Shown piece after piece: positions 1-8,009 of a DNA stretch of 63,108 bases (position 1 is its first letter; every line of letters begins with the position of its first letter). The translations under genes and the position numbers were made by a program. Below the pieces are notes generated by a model that was not told the DNA's origin, did not search any database, and was given only the letters and a program-made list of their open reading frames with translations. The stretch is from positions 92,573-155,680 of the forward strand of contig JAGIAI010000028.1 of the NCBI GenBank assembly GCA_017744935.1, given 5' to 3'. Source of the stretch: Variovorax sp. GTDB taxonomy: Bacteria; Pseudomonadota; Gammaproteobacteria; Burkholderiales; Burkholderiaceae_C.

Positions 1-320
1 CCCCCATCGGCGACGACGACGATTCGCACCTGGGCGATTTCATCGAGGACAGCAGCAACACGGCGCCGATCGAGGCCGCGATGCAGGCGGGCCTCCGCGA
101 CGTGGTCAAGGACATCCTCGACAGCCTCACGCCGCGCGAAGCCAAGGTGCTGCGCATGCGGTTCGGTATCGAGATGTCGACCGACCACACGCTGGAAGAA
201 GTCGGCAAGCAGTTCGACGTCACGCGTGAGCGCATCCGCCAGATCGAGGCGAAGGCGCTGCGCAAGCTGAAGCACCCGAGCCGTTCCGACAAGCTCCGCA
301 GCTTTATTGATACCCTCTGA
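1..320 (+). CDS. rpoD: RNA polymerase sigma-70 factor RpoD, C-terminal fragment
   Basis: This is the last 105 residues of the housekeeping sigma factor; the gene is cut by the window edge and the reading frame is open from base 3. The visible part covers the end of region 3 and all of region 4. It includes the region 4.2 helix-turn-helix ([20 protein letters not shown]), which contacts the -35 element, and the usual C-terminus ending in LRSFIDTL. An acidic stretch ([13 protein letters not shown]) precedes region 4, as in proteobacterial RpoD. A strong intrinsic terminator follows 20 bases after the stop. It differs from an alternative sigma factor by this acidic segment and the near-consensus region 4. 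Confidence 0.97.
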   Translation, partial: PIGDDDDSHLGDFIEDSSNTAPIEAAMQAGLRDVVKDILDSLTPREAKVLRMRFGIEMSTDHTLEEVGKQFDVTRERIRQIEAKALRKLKHPSRSDKLRSFIDTL

Positions 321-340
321 TCTCCAGCGATCGGAATCTG

Positions 341-366
341 AAGGCGCCTGAGGGCGCCTTCTTTTT
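341..366 (+). terminator. Rho-independent terminator after rpoD
   Basis: AAGGCGCC and GGCGCCTT form a perfect 8-bp stem with a TGAG loop at 341-360. A run of T follows at 362-366. It lies 20 bases after the rpoD stop and just before the MFS gene, so it separates the two transcripts. Confidence 0.93.
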
Positions 367-395
367 GCTCAAGACAAGATGGAGACCCAAGACGG

Positions 396-1634
396 ATGAA
401 CCCCGACGCGCACAAACTCTGGCGCGCGCCCCGCTGGGCGCTGGCGATCCTGCTGGCGGTGCTGGGCATGCTCGGGCCGTTCTCGATCGACACCTACATC
501 CCCGCGTTCTCGGGCATTGCACACTCGATCGGCGCCTCGCCGGTGGAGATGCAGCAGACGCTGTCGGCCTACCTCTTCGGCTTCGCCTTCATGAACCTGT
601 TCCACGGTGCACTATCGGACAGCTTCGGCCGCCGGCCTGTGGTCCTTTGGGGGTTGGTGGTATTCACCGTCGCATCGCTCGGCTGCGCGCTGTCGCAGAC
701 GATCGGCTGGCTGGTGTTCTTCCGGGCGCTGCAAGGCCTGTCCACCGGCGCGGGCATCGTGGTTTCGCGCGCGGTGATCCGCGACATGTTCCCGCCGGCC
801 GAGGCCCAGCGGGTGATGAGCCAGGTCACGATCTATTTCGGCATTGCGCCGGCGATCGCGCCCATCGTGGGCGGCTTCCTGTTCGTGCACCTGGGGTGGC
901 ACAGCATCTTCTGGTTCCTGGTCGCCGTGGGTGTGATCCTGTGGACCGCCAACTACAAGCTACTGCCTGAGACGCTGCACCAGGACCATCGCCAGCCTTT
1001 CGAAGTCCGGCACCTGCTCCGGGGCTACTGGAGCCTCTGCTCCGATCCGCGATTCCTTCTGCTGGCGCTCGCGAGCGGCGTGCCGTTCAACGGCATGTTC
1101 CTGTACGTGCTGGCCGCGCCTGCGTTTCTGGGCGAGCACCTGAGCCTTGCGCCGACGCAGTTCTTCTGGTTCTTCCTGCTGACCATCGGCGGCATCATGC
1201 TCGGCGCGTGGGCCAGCGGCCGTATGGCGGGCAAGGTGGCACCGAAGCGCCAGATCCGCGACGGTTTCGTCATCATGCTGGCGACTTCGCTCGTCAACGT
1301 GGTTGCCAATGCCCTCTTCACGCCGCACGCGGGCTGGGCCTTGTGGCCACTTGCTGTGTTCGCTTTCGGCTGGGCGCTGATGGTGCCGGTGGTGACGCTG
1401 CTGGTGCTCGACCTGCATCCCGAGCGCCGCGGAATGGCCTCCTCGTTGCAGGCGGTGATCGGCTCGACCGCCAACGGGATCGTCGCAGGCATGATCGCGC
1501 CGCTGGTGATGCACTCCACGCTGGCGCTGGCCGGCACCTCCATCGTGATGCTGGGCATCGGGCTCGTCGCCTGGGCCTGGTTGCACCAGCGCTGGCCGGA
1601 GATCGGGCGGCTGGCAGCCCGGGAAGCAAGTTGA
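396..1634 (+). CDS. MFS multidrug exporter, Bcr/CflA family
   Basis: A 412-residue, 12-helix major facilitator protein of the inner membrane. The segment IDTYIPAF (residues 31-38) at the end of helix 1 is typical of the Bcr/CflA drug:H+ antiporter group. The MFS motif A appears as GALSDSFGRR (71-80) in the first cytoplasmic loop. The C-terminal half carries a second, weaker set of helices, as expected for two six-helix bundles. Length is normal for the family. The start at 396 gives a short cytoplasmic N-terminus before helix 1. The HPP-CBS gene follows 10 bases downstream on the same strand, so the two may be cotranscribed. The substrate is not predictable; drug, bicyclomycin-like compound or sulfonamide export is only the family expectation. 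Confidence 0.9.
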   Translation: MNPDAHKLWRAPRWALAILLAVLGMLGPFSIDTYIPAFSGIAHSIGASPVEMQQTLSAYLFGFAFMNLFHGALSDSFGRRPVVLWGLVVFTVASLGCALSQTIGWLVFFRALQGLSTGAGIVVSRAVIRDMFPPAEAQRVMSQVTIYFGIAPAIAPIVGGFLFVHLGWHSIFWFLVAVGVILWTANYKLLPETLHQDHRQPFEVRHLLRGYWSLCSDPRFLLLALASGVPFNGMFLYVLAAPAFLGEHLSLAPTQFFWFFLLTIGGIMLGAWASGRMAGKVAPKRQIRDGFVIMLATSLVNVVANALFTPHAGWALWPLAVFAFGWALMVPVVTLLVLDLHPERRGMASSLQAVIGSTANGIVAGMIAPLVMHSTLALAGTSIVMLGIGLVAWAWLHQRWPEIGRLAAREAS

Positions 1635-1644
1635 CGCTGAACCC

Positions 1645-2775
1645 ATGCGCTTCGAAACCCTCACCACATTCGCACGCGCCTGGATCCCGGGCCCTACGTC
1701 CGCCAACGCCCAGGAGCGCCTGCGGGCGACCATGGGCGCCGGCGTCGGCCTCCTCTTCACCGCGCTGATCTGCCACTGGGTCGGCATTTCCTCGAGCGTT
1801 CCATGGCTCATCGCGCCGATGGGCGCGAGCGCAGTGCTGGTCTTCGCGCTGCCGGCGAGCCCGCTCGCCCAACCCTGGCCGGTGATCGGCGGCAACACCA
1901 TCGCGGCGCTGGTCGGGATCGCGTGCGTGAACTGGCTGCCGGACGGCGTCTGGCTCGATGCCTTCGCGACCGCCCTGGCGATCGGCGTGATGTTTTCGCT
2001 GCGCTGCCTGCATCCACCGGGCGGTGCTGCGGCGTTGCTCATCGTGCTGACGCACACCACCCAGTTCTCGTTCGCCTTCTTCCCGACCATGGTGAACTCG
2101 GTGCTGCTGGTGCTGGCAGGCGTGGTCTACAACAGCCTGACCGGACGGCGCTACCCGCACGTCCAGATCGCGCCGAAGCCCTCCCCCGCCGACAACCGGC
2201 TCAGCTCGATCGATATCGATGCGGTGCTTGCGCGCTACAACCAGGTGCTCGACATCAGCCGCGACGACCTCGAATCGCTGATCCGCCAGACCGAGGTCGA
2301 ATCGTGGCATCGGCGGCTCGGTACGGTCCACTGCGCCGACCTCATGTCGCGCGACCTGGCCAGCGTGGAATTCGGCACGCCGCTGCAGGAAGCCTGGGCG
2401 CTGATGCACGAGCGGCGCATCAAGGCGCTGCCGGTCGTCGACCGCAGCCGACGTGTGGTCGGGATCATCACGCAGGCGGATTTCTTCCGGCACATCGACC
2501 TGCAGCACCACGAAGGCATCGGCGGACGCTTGCGCGACTTCATCCGCGCCACCCGCACCGTGATGTCCAGCAAGCCCGAAGTGGTCGGCCAGATCATGAC
2601 CCGGCAGGTGCGCGTGGCGAGCGCCGACCGGCCGCTTGCCGAACTGGTGCCGCTCTTCTCGGAAGGCGGCCATCACCACATTCCGATCATCGACGCCGAC
2701 AAGCGGCTGGTCGGGATGATCACCCAGTCCGATTTCGTGCGCGCGCTGTATCGGGCCGTGGGCCCCGAGGCCTGA
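1645..2775 (+). CDS. HPP-family integral membrane protein with two C-terminal CBS domains
   Basis: A 376-residue protein. Residues about 28-160 form four hydrophobic segments of the HPP family, including the name-giving motif CLHPPGGAAAL (His-Pro-Pro at 123-125). Residues about 234-285 and 318-372 are two CBS repeats, each ending in VGIITQADFFRH or VGMITQSDFVRA. CBS pairs usually bind adenine nucleotides, so the membrane part may be gated by energy status. HPP proteins have been linked to nitrite transport in plastids and cyanobacteria, but function in proteobacteria is not established. It follows the MFS gene by 10 bases. Its last 56 bases overlap the 3' end of the convergent LysR gene. Confidence 0.88.
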   Translation: MRFETLTTFARAWIPGPTSANAQERLRATMGAGVGLLFTALICHWVGISSSVPWLIAPMGASAVLVFALPASPLAQPWPVIGGNTIAALVGIACVNWLPDGVWLDAFATALAIGVMFSLRCLHPPGGAAALLIVLTHTTQFSFAFFPTMVNSVLLVLAGVVYNSLTGRRYPHVQIAPKPSPADNRLSSIDIDAVLARYNQVLDISRDDLESLIRQTEVESWHRRLGTVHCADLMSRDLASVEFGTPLQEAWALMHERRIKALPVVDRSRRVVGIITQADFFRHIDLQHHEGIGGRLRDFIRATRTVMSSKPEVVGQIMTRQVRVASADRPLAELVPLFSEGGHHHIPIIDADKRLVGMITQSDFVRALYRAVGPEA

Positions 2776-3670
2776 CCGGCCAGTAGTCCGGGTCGGCGAA
2801 GCGCTCGGCCAGCAGGTCGAGCAACAGGCGCAGCGCGACCGGCATCTGGCGCCGCGATCCGTACAGGCCATACACGCCGAGCGGCTGGGGCACCGCCTCT
2901 GGCAGCAGCGCCACGAGCCGCCCTTCCGCGACCAACTTTCTCGCCGAGTAGACGGGTTGCATGGTGATGCCCGCGCCCTCGACCGCCGCCGCGAGCAGCA
3001 CGTTCGACTCGTTGGCACTGAGGTTGCCACTGACCGGAACTGCGAGCCGTTCTCCAGCCACGTCGAACTCCCACAGGCTCTTGCCGAAGTACGAATAGGT
3101 CAGGCAGTTGTGGGTCGCCAGATCCTGCACCCGATGCGGCCGGCCGTGCGCCGCCAGATAGGCCGGCGAGGCGCAGATCAACGAATCGCAGCGGCCAAGG
3201 GGCCGCGCAATCAGGTTCGGATCGAGATCGTTGGTGATGCGGATGGCAAGGTCGATCCGCTCCTCGACGAGGTTCACCGACCGCGGCCCGATCTGCAAGT
3301 CGATCGCTGCCAGCGCATAGCGGCGGAGGAACTCCGCAACCGTGGCAGCCAGCACGTCCTGCGCAAGCGACTGCGAGCAGGCCACGCGCAACAACCCGTG
3401 CGGGACGTCGTCTTCGTTGGTGGACGCGACAGCCATTTCGGCAGCCAGATCCAGCATGCGGCGGCAACGTGCGAGGGTGTCACGACCCGGCTCGGTCAGG
3501 CTCAACCGGCGCGTGGTTCGATGCAACAGGCGGGCGCCAGCCCACTCTTCCATCTGCGCCAGATAGCGGGTCACCATTGCGCGCGACATGTCCAGTGCCT
3601 CGGCAGCGGCGGTCATGCTGCCCTTTTCGGCTATGCAGACGAAGACTTCGGCGGCGGTAACCCGGTCCAT
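2720..3670 (-). CDS. LysR-family transcriptional regulator
   Basis: A 316-residue LysR-type regulator. The winged helix-turn-helix is in residues 1-60 (TAAAEALDMSRAMVTRYLAQME), followed by the linker and a periplasmic-binding-like effector domain. The subgroup (N-terminus MDRVTAAEVFVCIAEKGSM, single-substrate-binding-domain CrgA/AaeR-like) often controls a divergently encoded oxidoreductase. Here it is divergent from the DsbA-like and NAD(P)-binding genes with a 78-base gap. A perfect 12-bp palindrome lies directly against its start codon. The C-terminal tail (RPRGPRPDTARARNRTG) runs beyond the usual domain end and overlaps the HPP gene by 56 bases, so the terminal 15 or so residues may be a recent extension. 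Likely autorepressor and regulator of the divergent pair. Confidence 0.92.
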   Translation of the reverse strand: MDRVTAAEVFVCIAEKGSMTAAAEALDMSRAMVTRYLAQMEEWAGARLLHRTTRRLSLTEPGRDTLARCRRMLDLAAEMAVASTNEDDVPHGLLRVACSQSLAQDVLAATVAEFLRRYALAAIDLQIGPRSVNLVEERIDLAIRITNDLDPNLIARPLGRCDSLICASPAYLAAHGRPHRVQDLATHNCLTYSYFGKSLWEFDVAGERLAVPVSGNLSANESNVLLAAAVEGAGITMQPVYSARKLVAEGRLVALLPEAVPQPLGVYGLYGSRRQMPVALRLLLDLLAERFADPDYWPVRPRGPRPDTARARNRTG

Positions 3671-3726
3671 ATTCGATCGAATAAAGCAACAAACCTGCCC
3701 ATCCTAAGCTGTTTTTTGATCGAACC
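3671..3726. promoter_or_regulatory. Divergent regulatory region with LysR-type operator candidates
   Basis: ATTCGATCGAAT at 3671-3682 is a perfect 12-bp palindrome touching the LysR start codon. A second related site, TTGATCGAAC, lies at 3717-3726, 23 bases before the DsbA-like start. The shared core GATCGAA and the position between divergent genes fit a LysR recognition site plus activation site. This is read from sequence only; no footprint is implied. Confidence 0.55.
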
Positions 3727-3748
3727 AGGAAACCTACGATCTAGCACC

Positions 3749-4420
3749 ATGACCTCCAGCAAGCCGCCCCGACAAGCCACGCTCCACTACATCTTCGATC
3801 CGCTCTGTGGCTGGTGCTACGCCGCGGCGCCGCTGGTCGAGGCGGCTCGCGCCATTCCCGGCCTCCGGATCGAGCTCCACGGCGGCGGAATGATGACCGG
3901 CCCCAACCGGCGCCCCATCACCCCGGCGTGGCGCAGCTATGTGATGCCCCATGACCACCGTATTGCCGAACTCAGCGGTCAGCCCTTCGGTGCGGCCTAC
4001 TTTGACGGCCTGCTCAACGACGTGGGCGCCATGCTCGACTCGACCCCGCCGCTCACCGCGGTGCTTGCGGCGCAAGCGGTCGCAGATCGTGGCCTCGACA
4101 TGCTCAACCGCGTCCAGCGCGCCCACTACGTCGACGGCCGCCGAATCGCCGAACGGCCCGTTCTTGAAGACCTCGCGGCCGACATCGGCCTCGCACCAAC
4201 CAACTTCGCGACGGCCTTCGACGAGTTGAGCGGCGAATCGACCCATCGCCACATCGCCCACAGCCGCCAATGGCTCGCGAGAGCGGGCGGGCAAGGCTTT
4301 CCTACCTTTGCGCTCGAAACGGGCACCGCGCAGGTCGTGCCTGTCGAAGCCGGGCGCTTTCTCGGCCAGCCCGACGCCTGGACCGCGCATCTCGAACAGC
4401 TGATCGCCCAGGCCGCCTGA
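3749..4420 (+). CDS. DsbA-family thioredoxin-fold protein (CGWC)
   Basis: A 223-residue protein of the DsbA/FrnE superfamily. The active-site motif is Cys20-Gly-Trp-Cys23 in the N-terminal beta-alpha unit (YIFDPLCGWCYAAAP). An all-helical insertion spans roughly residues 60-170, and the cis-proline element GFPTFALE is near residue 187. No signal peptide is visible, so it is cytoplasmic, which argues against classical periplasmic disulfide formation and for a FrnE-like or glutathione-linked isomerase/reductase role. I chose the ATG at 3749 because the longer open frame upstream crosses the divergent LysR gene. It is followed by an NAD(P)-binding reductase gene after 52 bases, probably in one LysR-controlled unit. 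Confidence 0.88.
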   Translation: MTSSKPPRQATLHYIFDPLCGWCYAAAPLVEAARAIPGLRIELHGGGMMTGPNRRPITPAWRSYVMPHDHRIAELSGQPFGAAYFDGLLNDVGAMLDSTPPLTAVLAAQAVADRGLDMLNRVQRAHYVDGRRIAERPVLEDLAADIGLAPTNFATAFDELSGESTHRHIAHSRQWLARAGGQGFPTFALETGTAQVVPVEAGRFLGQPDAWTAHLEQLIAQAA

Positions 4421-4472
4421 CTCATCACCCCATCCTGCTGTCACTTCCCCAATCTCTGAAAGAGTTCACACC

Positions 4473-5087
4473 ATGAAGATCGTCATCCTCGGCATTTCGG
4501 GCCGCGTCGGTTCGCGCATCGCCAATGAGTTGCTTCAACGCGGCCACACCCTCACCGGCATCGCCCGCAAGATCGAAGGCGTGGCCGAGCGCCCCCACCT
4601 CACCCTGAAGACGGCCGATGCCACCTCGGCCGATGCGCTCGTGCCGCTGCTGCGCGGCCACGACGTTTTGATCAGCGCGACCCGCTTCGAAGGCGGTATC
4701 GATGCCAAGACGCTCATCGCTGCAACGAAAAATGCGGGGGTGCCGCGCGTGCTGGTCGTCGGTGGCGCGGGCAGCCTCGAAGTGGCACCGGGCAAGGCCC
4801 TGGTGGACACGCCCGATTTCCCGGAGGCCTACAAGCCCGAAGCCATCGCGGGTCGCGTGCTTCTCGACGCATTGCGCGCCGAGAAAGACCTCGACTGGAC
4901 CTTCCTTTCGCCTTCCGCGCTCTTCATGCCGGGCGACCGCACCTACAAGTTCCGCCTCGGCGGCGATGGCCTCTTGACGGACGAAACGGGCAAGAGCTGG
5001 ATCTCGATGGAGGACTACGCGATTGCGATGGCCGACGAAGTCGAGATTCCGAAGCACCCCCGGCAGCGATTCACCGTGGGGTACTGA
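4473..5087 (+). CDS. NAD(P)H-binding atypical SDR oxidoreductase
   Basis: A 204-residue Rossmann protein of the NAD(P)H-binding atypical short-chain dehydrogenase group (NmrA/YwnB-like). The dinucleotide motif GISGRVGS is at residues 7-14. VLVVGGAGSL lies in the middle strand and WTFLSPSALFMPG near residue 148 is typical of the group. The classical YxxxK catalytic pair is not evident, so it may be an NAD(P)H sensor or a quinone or flavin reductase rather than an alcohol dehydrogenase. The ribosome-binding site is CTGAAAGAG. It is the second gene of the unit headed by the DsbA-like protein. Its last 17 bases overlap the convergent SRPBCC gene. Confidence 0.87.
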   Translation: MKIVILGISGRVGSRIANELLQRGHTLTGIARKIEGVAERPHLTLKTADATSADALVPLLRGHDVLISATRFEGGIDAKTLIAATKNAGVPRVLVVGGAGSLEVAPGKALVDTPDFPEAYKPEAIAGRVLLDALRAEKDLDWTFLSPSALFMPGDRTYKFRLGGDGLLTDETGKSWISMEDYAIAMADEVEIPKHPRQRFTVGY

Positions 5088-5493
5088 CCGCACCCCCAGC
5101 CGTAGCTTCCAGAGTGCGCTTCATGGCTTGCATGCCGGCGTCGATCATGGCTGCGATTGGCTCGGCCATGGCGTCGGGCAAGAGGTCGGCGACCCAGACC
5201 AGGCGACTGTGCGTGGCGTCTTCGGGGTACACCTGAAGCGACGCGTTGTGATGCGTAAGCCGGCCGCCCGAGGCCGACCACGCGATGCGGCGCGTTGCAT
5301 CATCGACGTCGACGATCACCTCGCGCGCGACGATGCCGTTGGCGAAGGTGACGATTCGCGCATCGCCTTCAAGCTTGCAGTCGGTCACGAAGCCGGGCAC
5401 CAGCCGGCGATGGATCTCCCCGACGTCGCGTACCGCGTCCCAGATGTGGGCAGCGCTCGCCGTGACTTGCATTTCCCGCCGAATGGATGCCAT
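5071..5493 (-). CDS. SRPBCC-family (polyketide cyclase/START-like) protein
   Basis: A 140-residue single-domain protein with the helix-grip fold. It opens with a short strand ending in TASAAHIWDAVRDVGEIHRRLVPGF, the typical first strand and two short helices, continues through WSASGGRLTHHNASLQVYPEDATHSRLVWVADLLPD, and ends with the long C-terminal helix (AMAEPIAAMIDAGMQAMKRTLE). Members bind small hydrophobic ligands in a central cavity; the ligand here cannot be predicted. It is cytoplasmic. It lies 62 bases downstream of livF on the same strand, but a GC-only perfect palindrome sits in the gap, so it may be transcribed separately from the importer. Confidence 0.85.
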   Translation of the reverse strand: MASIRREMQVTASAAHIWDAVRDVGEIHRRLVPGFVTDCKLEGDARIVTFANGIVAREVIVDVDDATRRIAWSASGGRLTHHNASLQVYPEDATHSRLVWVADLLPDAMAEPIAAMIDAGMQAMKRTLEATAGGAVSTPR

Positions 5494-5526
5494 GCGCGTC
5501 TCCTTTCGAAGCTCGAGCGAGTGTAG

Positions 5527-5548
5527 GGGCGCGGCGGCCGCCGCGCCC
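5527..5548 (-). terminator. GC-only perfect palindrome between livF and the SRPBCC gene
   Basis: GGGCGCGGCGG at 5527-5537 is directly followed by its exact complement CCGCCGCGCCC at 5538-5548. It forms a 22-bp hairpin just after the livF stop. There is no T run, so it could be a Rho-dependent pause, an mRNA 3'-end protector or a stem blocking readthrough rather than a classical terminator. Confidence 0.45.
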
Positions 5549-5555
5549 GTGCCGC

Positions 5556-6260
5556 TCAGCGGGAAACGCCGAGCAGCCGATCCAGCACCTCGGGCTGCGT
5601 GCGCAGCGTCGCGGCGTGATCGGCATGCACCACGGTGCCGTGGTCGAGGACCACCGCTTCGTCCGAGATGGCGAGGATCGCCTGCGGATGCTGCTCGACG
5701 ACGATCGCCGCCAGCCCTTCATCCCGCGTGATGCGGCGGATGGCCCGCAGCAGCTCTTCCACGATGATCGGCGCGAGCCCTTCGAGAGGCTCGTCGAGCA
5801 GCAGCAGCGTGGGGTTCACCACCAATGCGCGACCGACGGCGAGCATCTGCTGTTCGCCGCCCGACAACTGCGTGCCCAGGTTGCTCTTGCGCTCAGCCAG
5901 GCGCGGGAACATCTCGTAGACGCGCTGTGCATTCCACCTGCCCGGCCGCTCGACCGCGGTGAGGTTCTCGTGCACCGTGAGCGACTTGAAGATGTTGCGC
6001 TCCTGCGGCACCCAGCCGATGCCGACTGCGGCGCGCTGGTGCGAAGGCAGCTTGTGCAATGCGTTGCCGCCGAGCGTGATCGTGCCGGCATGCTGGCGCG
6101 TTGCGCCTGCGAGTGTGTTGATCAGCGTGGTCTTGCCGGTGCCGTTGCGGCCCAGCAGCGCCAGGGTCTGTCCTTCGCCGAGCGAAAAGGAGATGTCATG
6201 CAGCACGACGGCTTCGCCGTAGCCCGCGCTCAGGTTCTCGATACGCAGCAGCTCAGACAT
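5556..6260 (-). CDS. livF: Branched-chain amino acid-type ABC transporter ATPase LivF (cluster 1)
   Basis: A 234-residue ABC ATPase of the LivF group. Walker A is GRNGTGKTT (37-45), the ABC signature LSGGE (132-136) and Walker B LLLLDEP (152-158), followed by VEQH as the switch histidine region. The short form without the long insertion is typical of LivF. The start codon overlaps the end of livG by 8 bases (ATGTCTGA), so the two ATPases are translationally coupled and work as a heterodimer on the LivHM pore. It is the last gene of the cluster 1 importer. Confidence 0.94.
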   Translation of the reverse strand: MSELLRIENLSAGYGEAVVLHDISFSLGEGQTLALLGRNGTGKTTLINTLAGATRQHAGTITLGGNALHKLPSHQRAAVGIGWVPQERNIFKSLTVHENLTAVERPGRWNAQRVYEMFPRLAERKSNLGTQLSGGEQQMLAVGRALVVNPTLLLLDEPLEGLAPIIVEELLRAIRRITRDEGLAAIVVEQHPQAILAISDEAVVLDHGTVVHADHAATLRTQPEVLDRLLGVSR

Positions 6261-7032
6261 GTGCCTCTCCGTGGCCCAGATAGACCTCCTTGACCTTCGG
6301 GTCGTTGGCGATCGTGTCCGGGTCGCCCTCGGTGAGCAGCGTGCCGTTGACGAGCACCGTCATGCGGTCGGCAAAGCTGAACACCAGATCCATGTCGTGC
6401 TCGATGAGCAGCACCGACACATCGGCCGGCAGCGCGGCCACCGTCTCGAGCAGTTCCTCGCGCTCACCCGCCGGCACGCCGGCCACGGGCTCGTCGAGCA
6501 GCAGCACGCGTGGCTCGCAGGCCAACGCGATCGCGATTTCGAGCAGACGGCGCTTGCCGTAGGCCAGATGCTTCGTCTGCTGGTTGGCAACATCGGCGAG
6601 CCGGAACTGCTCCAGCAACTGACCTGCACGTTCGGCAATCTGCTTCGAGCTGCCCAGTGGCCGCCACCAGTCGGTTGCGGCACCGGTGTGCTGCGAGACG
6701 ACGAGCGCGAGCGTCTCGAGCGGCGACATCGAATCGAACAGCTGGTTGATCTGGAAGGTGCGCACCATGCCGCGCGCCACCCGTCGGTGCGGTGCGAGAC
6801 GCGTGATGTCCTCGCCTTCGAGCACGATGCGCCCCTCCGTCGGGGTGAGCACGCCGGTCAGCAGGTTGATCAGCGTGGTCTTGCCGGCGCCGTTCGGCCC
6901 GATCAGTGCATGACGCGCGCCGCGCCGCAGGTTCAGCGACACGTTGTTGGTCGCCGTGATGCCGCCGAAGCGCATCACCAGGCCGGTGGCCGAGAGGACG
7001 ATGTCGTTCACGTTGTTGTTTGCAGAGCTCAC
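6253..7032 (-). CDS. livG: Branched-chain amino acid-type ABC transporter ATPase LivG (cluster 1)
   Basis: A 259-residue ABC ATPase of the LivG group. Walker A is GPNGAGKTT (45-53), the Q-loop region is TFQINQLFDSM, and Walker B is VLLLDEPVAG. The usual signature motif is replaced by LAYGKRRLLEIA, as is normal for LivG. I place the start at a GTG at 7032 because it forms a GTGA overlap with the livM stop; a second GTG at 7011 (NNNV) is possible. A much longer open frame upstream (to about 7950) is only the livM region read in another frame. The C-terminus (YLGHGEAHV) overlaps livF. Confidence 0.92.
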   Translation of the reverse strand: MSSANNNVNDIVLSATGLVMRFGGITATNNVSLNLRRGARHALIGPNGAGKTTLINLLTGVLTPTEGRIVLEGEDITRLAPHRRVARGMVRTFQINQLFDSMSPLETLALVVSQHTGAATDWWRPLGSSKQIAERAGQLLEQFRLADVANQQTKHLAYGKRRLLEIAIALACEPRVLLLDEPVAGVPAGEREELLETVAALPADVSVLLIEHDMDLVFSFADRMTVLVNGTLLTEGDPDTIANDPKVKEVYLGHGEAHV

Positions 7033-8009
7033 GGCTTGGCACTCCCTGCACTTTTCCGGGGGCCGAACCAGGTCCAGGGCTTGAGCAGCCGGTCGCGGCC
7101 GACGAGCACCAGCAGCACGAGGATCAGGCCGATCCAGAACATCCAGTACTGCGGCGTGACCGCGGAGAGCGTGTCCTGCAGCACCTTGAAGACGATTGCG
7201 CCGGCGATGCCGCCGTAGAGCCAGCCCACCCCGCCGATCACCAGCATCAGCATCACGTCGGCCGAGCGGTCGAAGGCCAGCACGTCGAGCGATGCGAAGC
7301 CCGTGGTCTGCGCGAGCAAGGCGCCCGCACCGCCCGCCACCGCCGCGGCGATTGTGTAGATCACAGACAGGCGCGGAACCACCGGGATGCCGATCGCCAT
7401 GGCCCGCAGGCGGTTGTCGCGGATCGCCTTGAGCGTGGCGCCGAACGGCGAATGCACCAGCCGGCGCATCAGCAGGAAGAGCAGCAGCGTCACCGAAAGC
7501 GAATACCAGGCGGCCGTGCGGCCGAAGAGATCGAAGTCGAACTTGCCGAGCACGGGGCCCATGATCACGCCCTGCAAGCCGTCGGTACCGCCGGTGAGCC
7601 AATCGAGCTTGTTCGCGAGTTCGAGCAGGAGCAGCGCGGTGCCGAGCGTGACCATCAGCCGCGTGAGGTCGGTGCCGCGCAGGATGGTGACGCTGGCGAT
7701 CGTGCCCAGCAGGCCTGCAACAACGATCGCCACGACCAAGCCGACCGTCGGGTCGGGCATCACATGCTTCGCGAAAAGCGCGGCCGTGTAGGCGCCCAGC
7801 CCGAAGAAGCCCGCATGGCCCAGCGACACGATGCCGGTGTAGCCGAGGATCAGGTCCAGAGACATCGCAAAGAGCGCGACGATCGCGATCTCGTTGATCA
7901 TGAGCGCGTGCGACGGAAGCAGCAGCGGCAGCACGAAGGCCACGGCCCACACCACGAACTCCACCGGGCGCCAGCGCGCCTTTGCCAGCAAGGGGGATTG
8001 GAAGTCCAT
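7029..8009 (-). CDS. livM: Branched-chain amino acid-type ABC transporter permease LivM (cluster 1)
   Basis: A 326-residue inner-membrane permease of the LivM type. It has about nine hydrophobic segments, the early NEIAIVALFAMSLDLILGYTGIVSLGHAGFFGLGAY segment common to LivH/LivM proteins, and the cytoplasmic coupling loop GATLKAIRDNRLRAMAIGI. I take the ATG at 8009 (MDFQSPLL), since it overlaps the livH stop as TGATG and so allows coupled translation. An in-frame ATG 42 bases earlier lies inside livH. The protein ends PRKSAGSAKP, and its TGA overlaps the livG GTG. Confidence 0.93.
   Translation of the reverse strand: MDFQSPLLAKARWRPVEFVVWAVAFVLPLLLPSHALMINEIAIVALFAMSLDLILGYTGIVSLGHAGFFGLGAYTAALFAKHVMPDPTVGLVVAIVVAGLLGTIASVTILRGTDLTRLMVTLGTALLLLELANKLDWLTGGTDGLQGVIMGPVLGKFDFDLFGRTAAWYSLSVTLLLFLLMRRLVHSPFGATLKAIRDNRLRAMAIGIPVVPRLSVIYTIAAAVAGGAGALLAQTTGFASLDVLAFDRSADVMLMLVIGGVGWLYGGIAGAIVFKVLQDTLSAVTPQYWMFWIGLILVLLVLVGRDRLLKPWTWFGPRKSAGSAKP

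Noticed and set aside
1318..3030. A 570-codon open frame on the minus strand across the HPP-CBS gene
   Set aside because: It is an antisense reading of GC-rich coding DNA, with Arg-rich, low-complexity composition and no domain, opposite the well-supported HPP-CBS gene.
6253..7950. A 565-codon frame that would fuse LivG to a long N-terminal extension
   Set aside because: Only the last 259 residues resemble LivG. The upstream part is livM read in another frame, and a GTG overlapping the livM stop gives the normal start.
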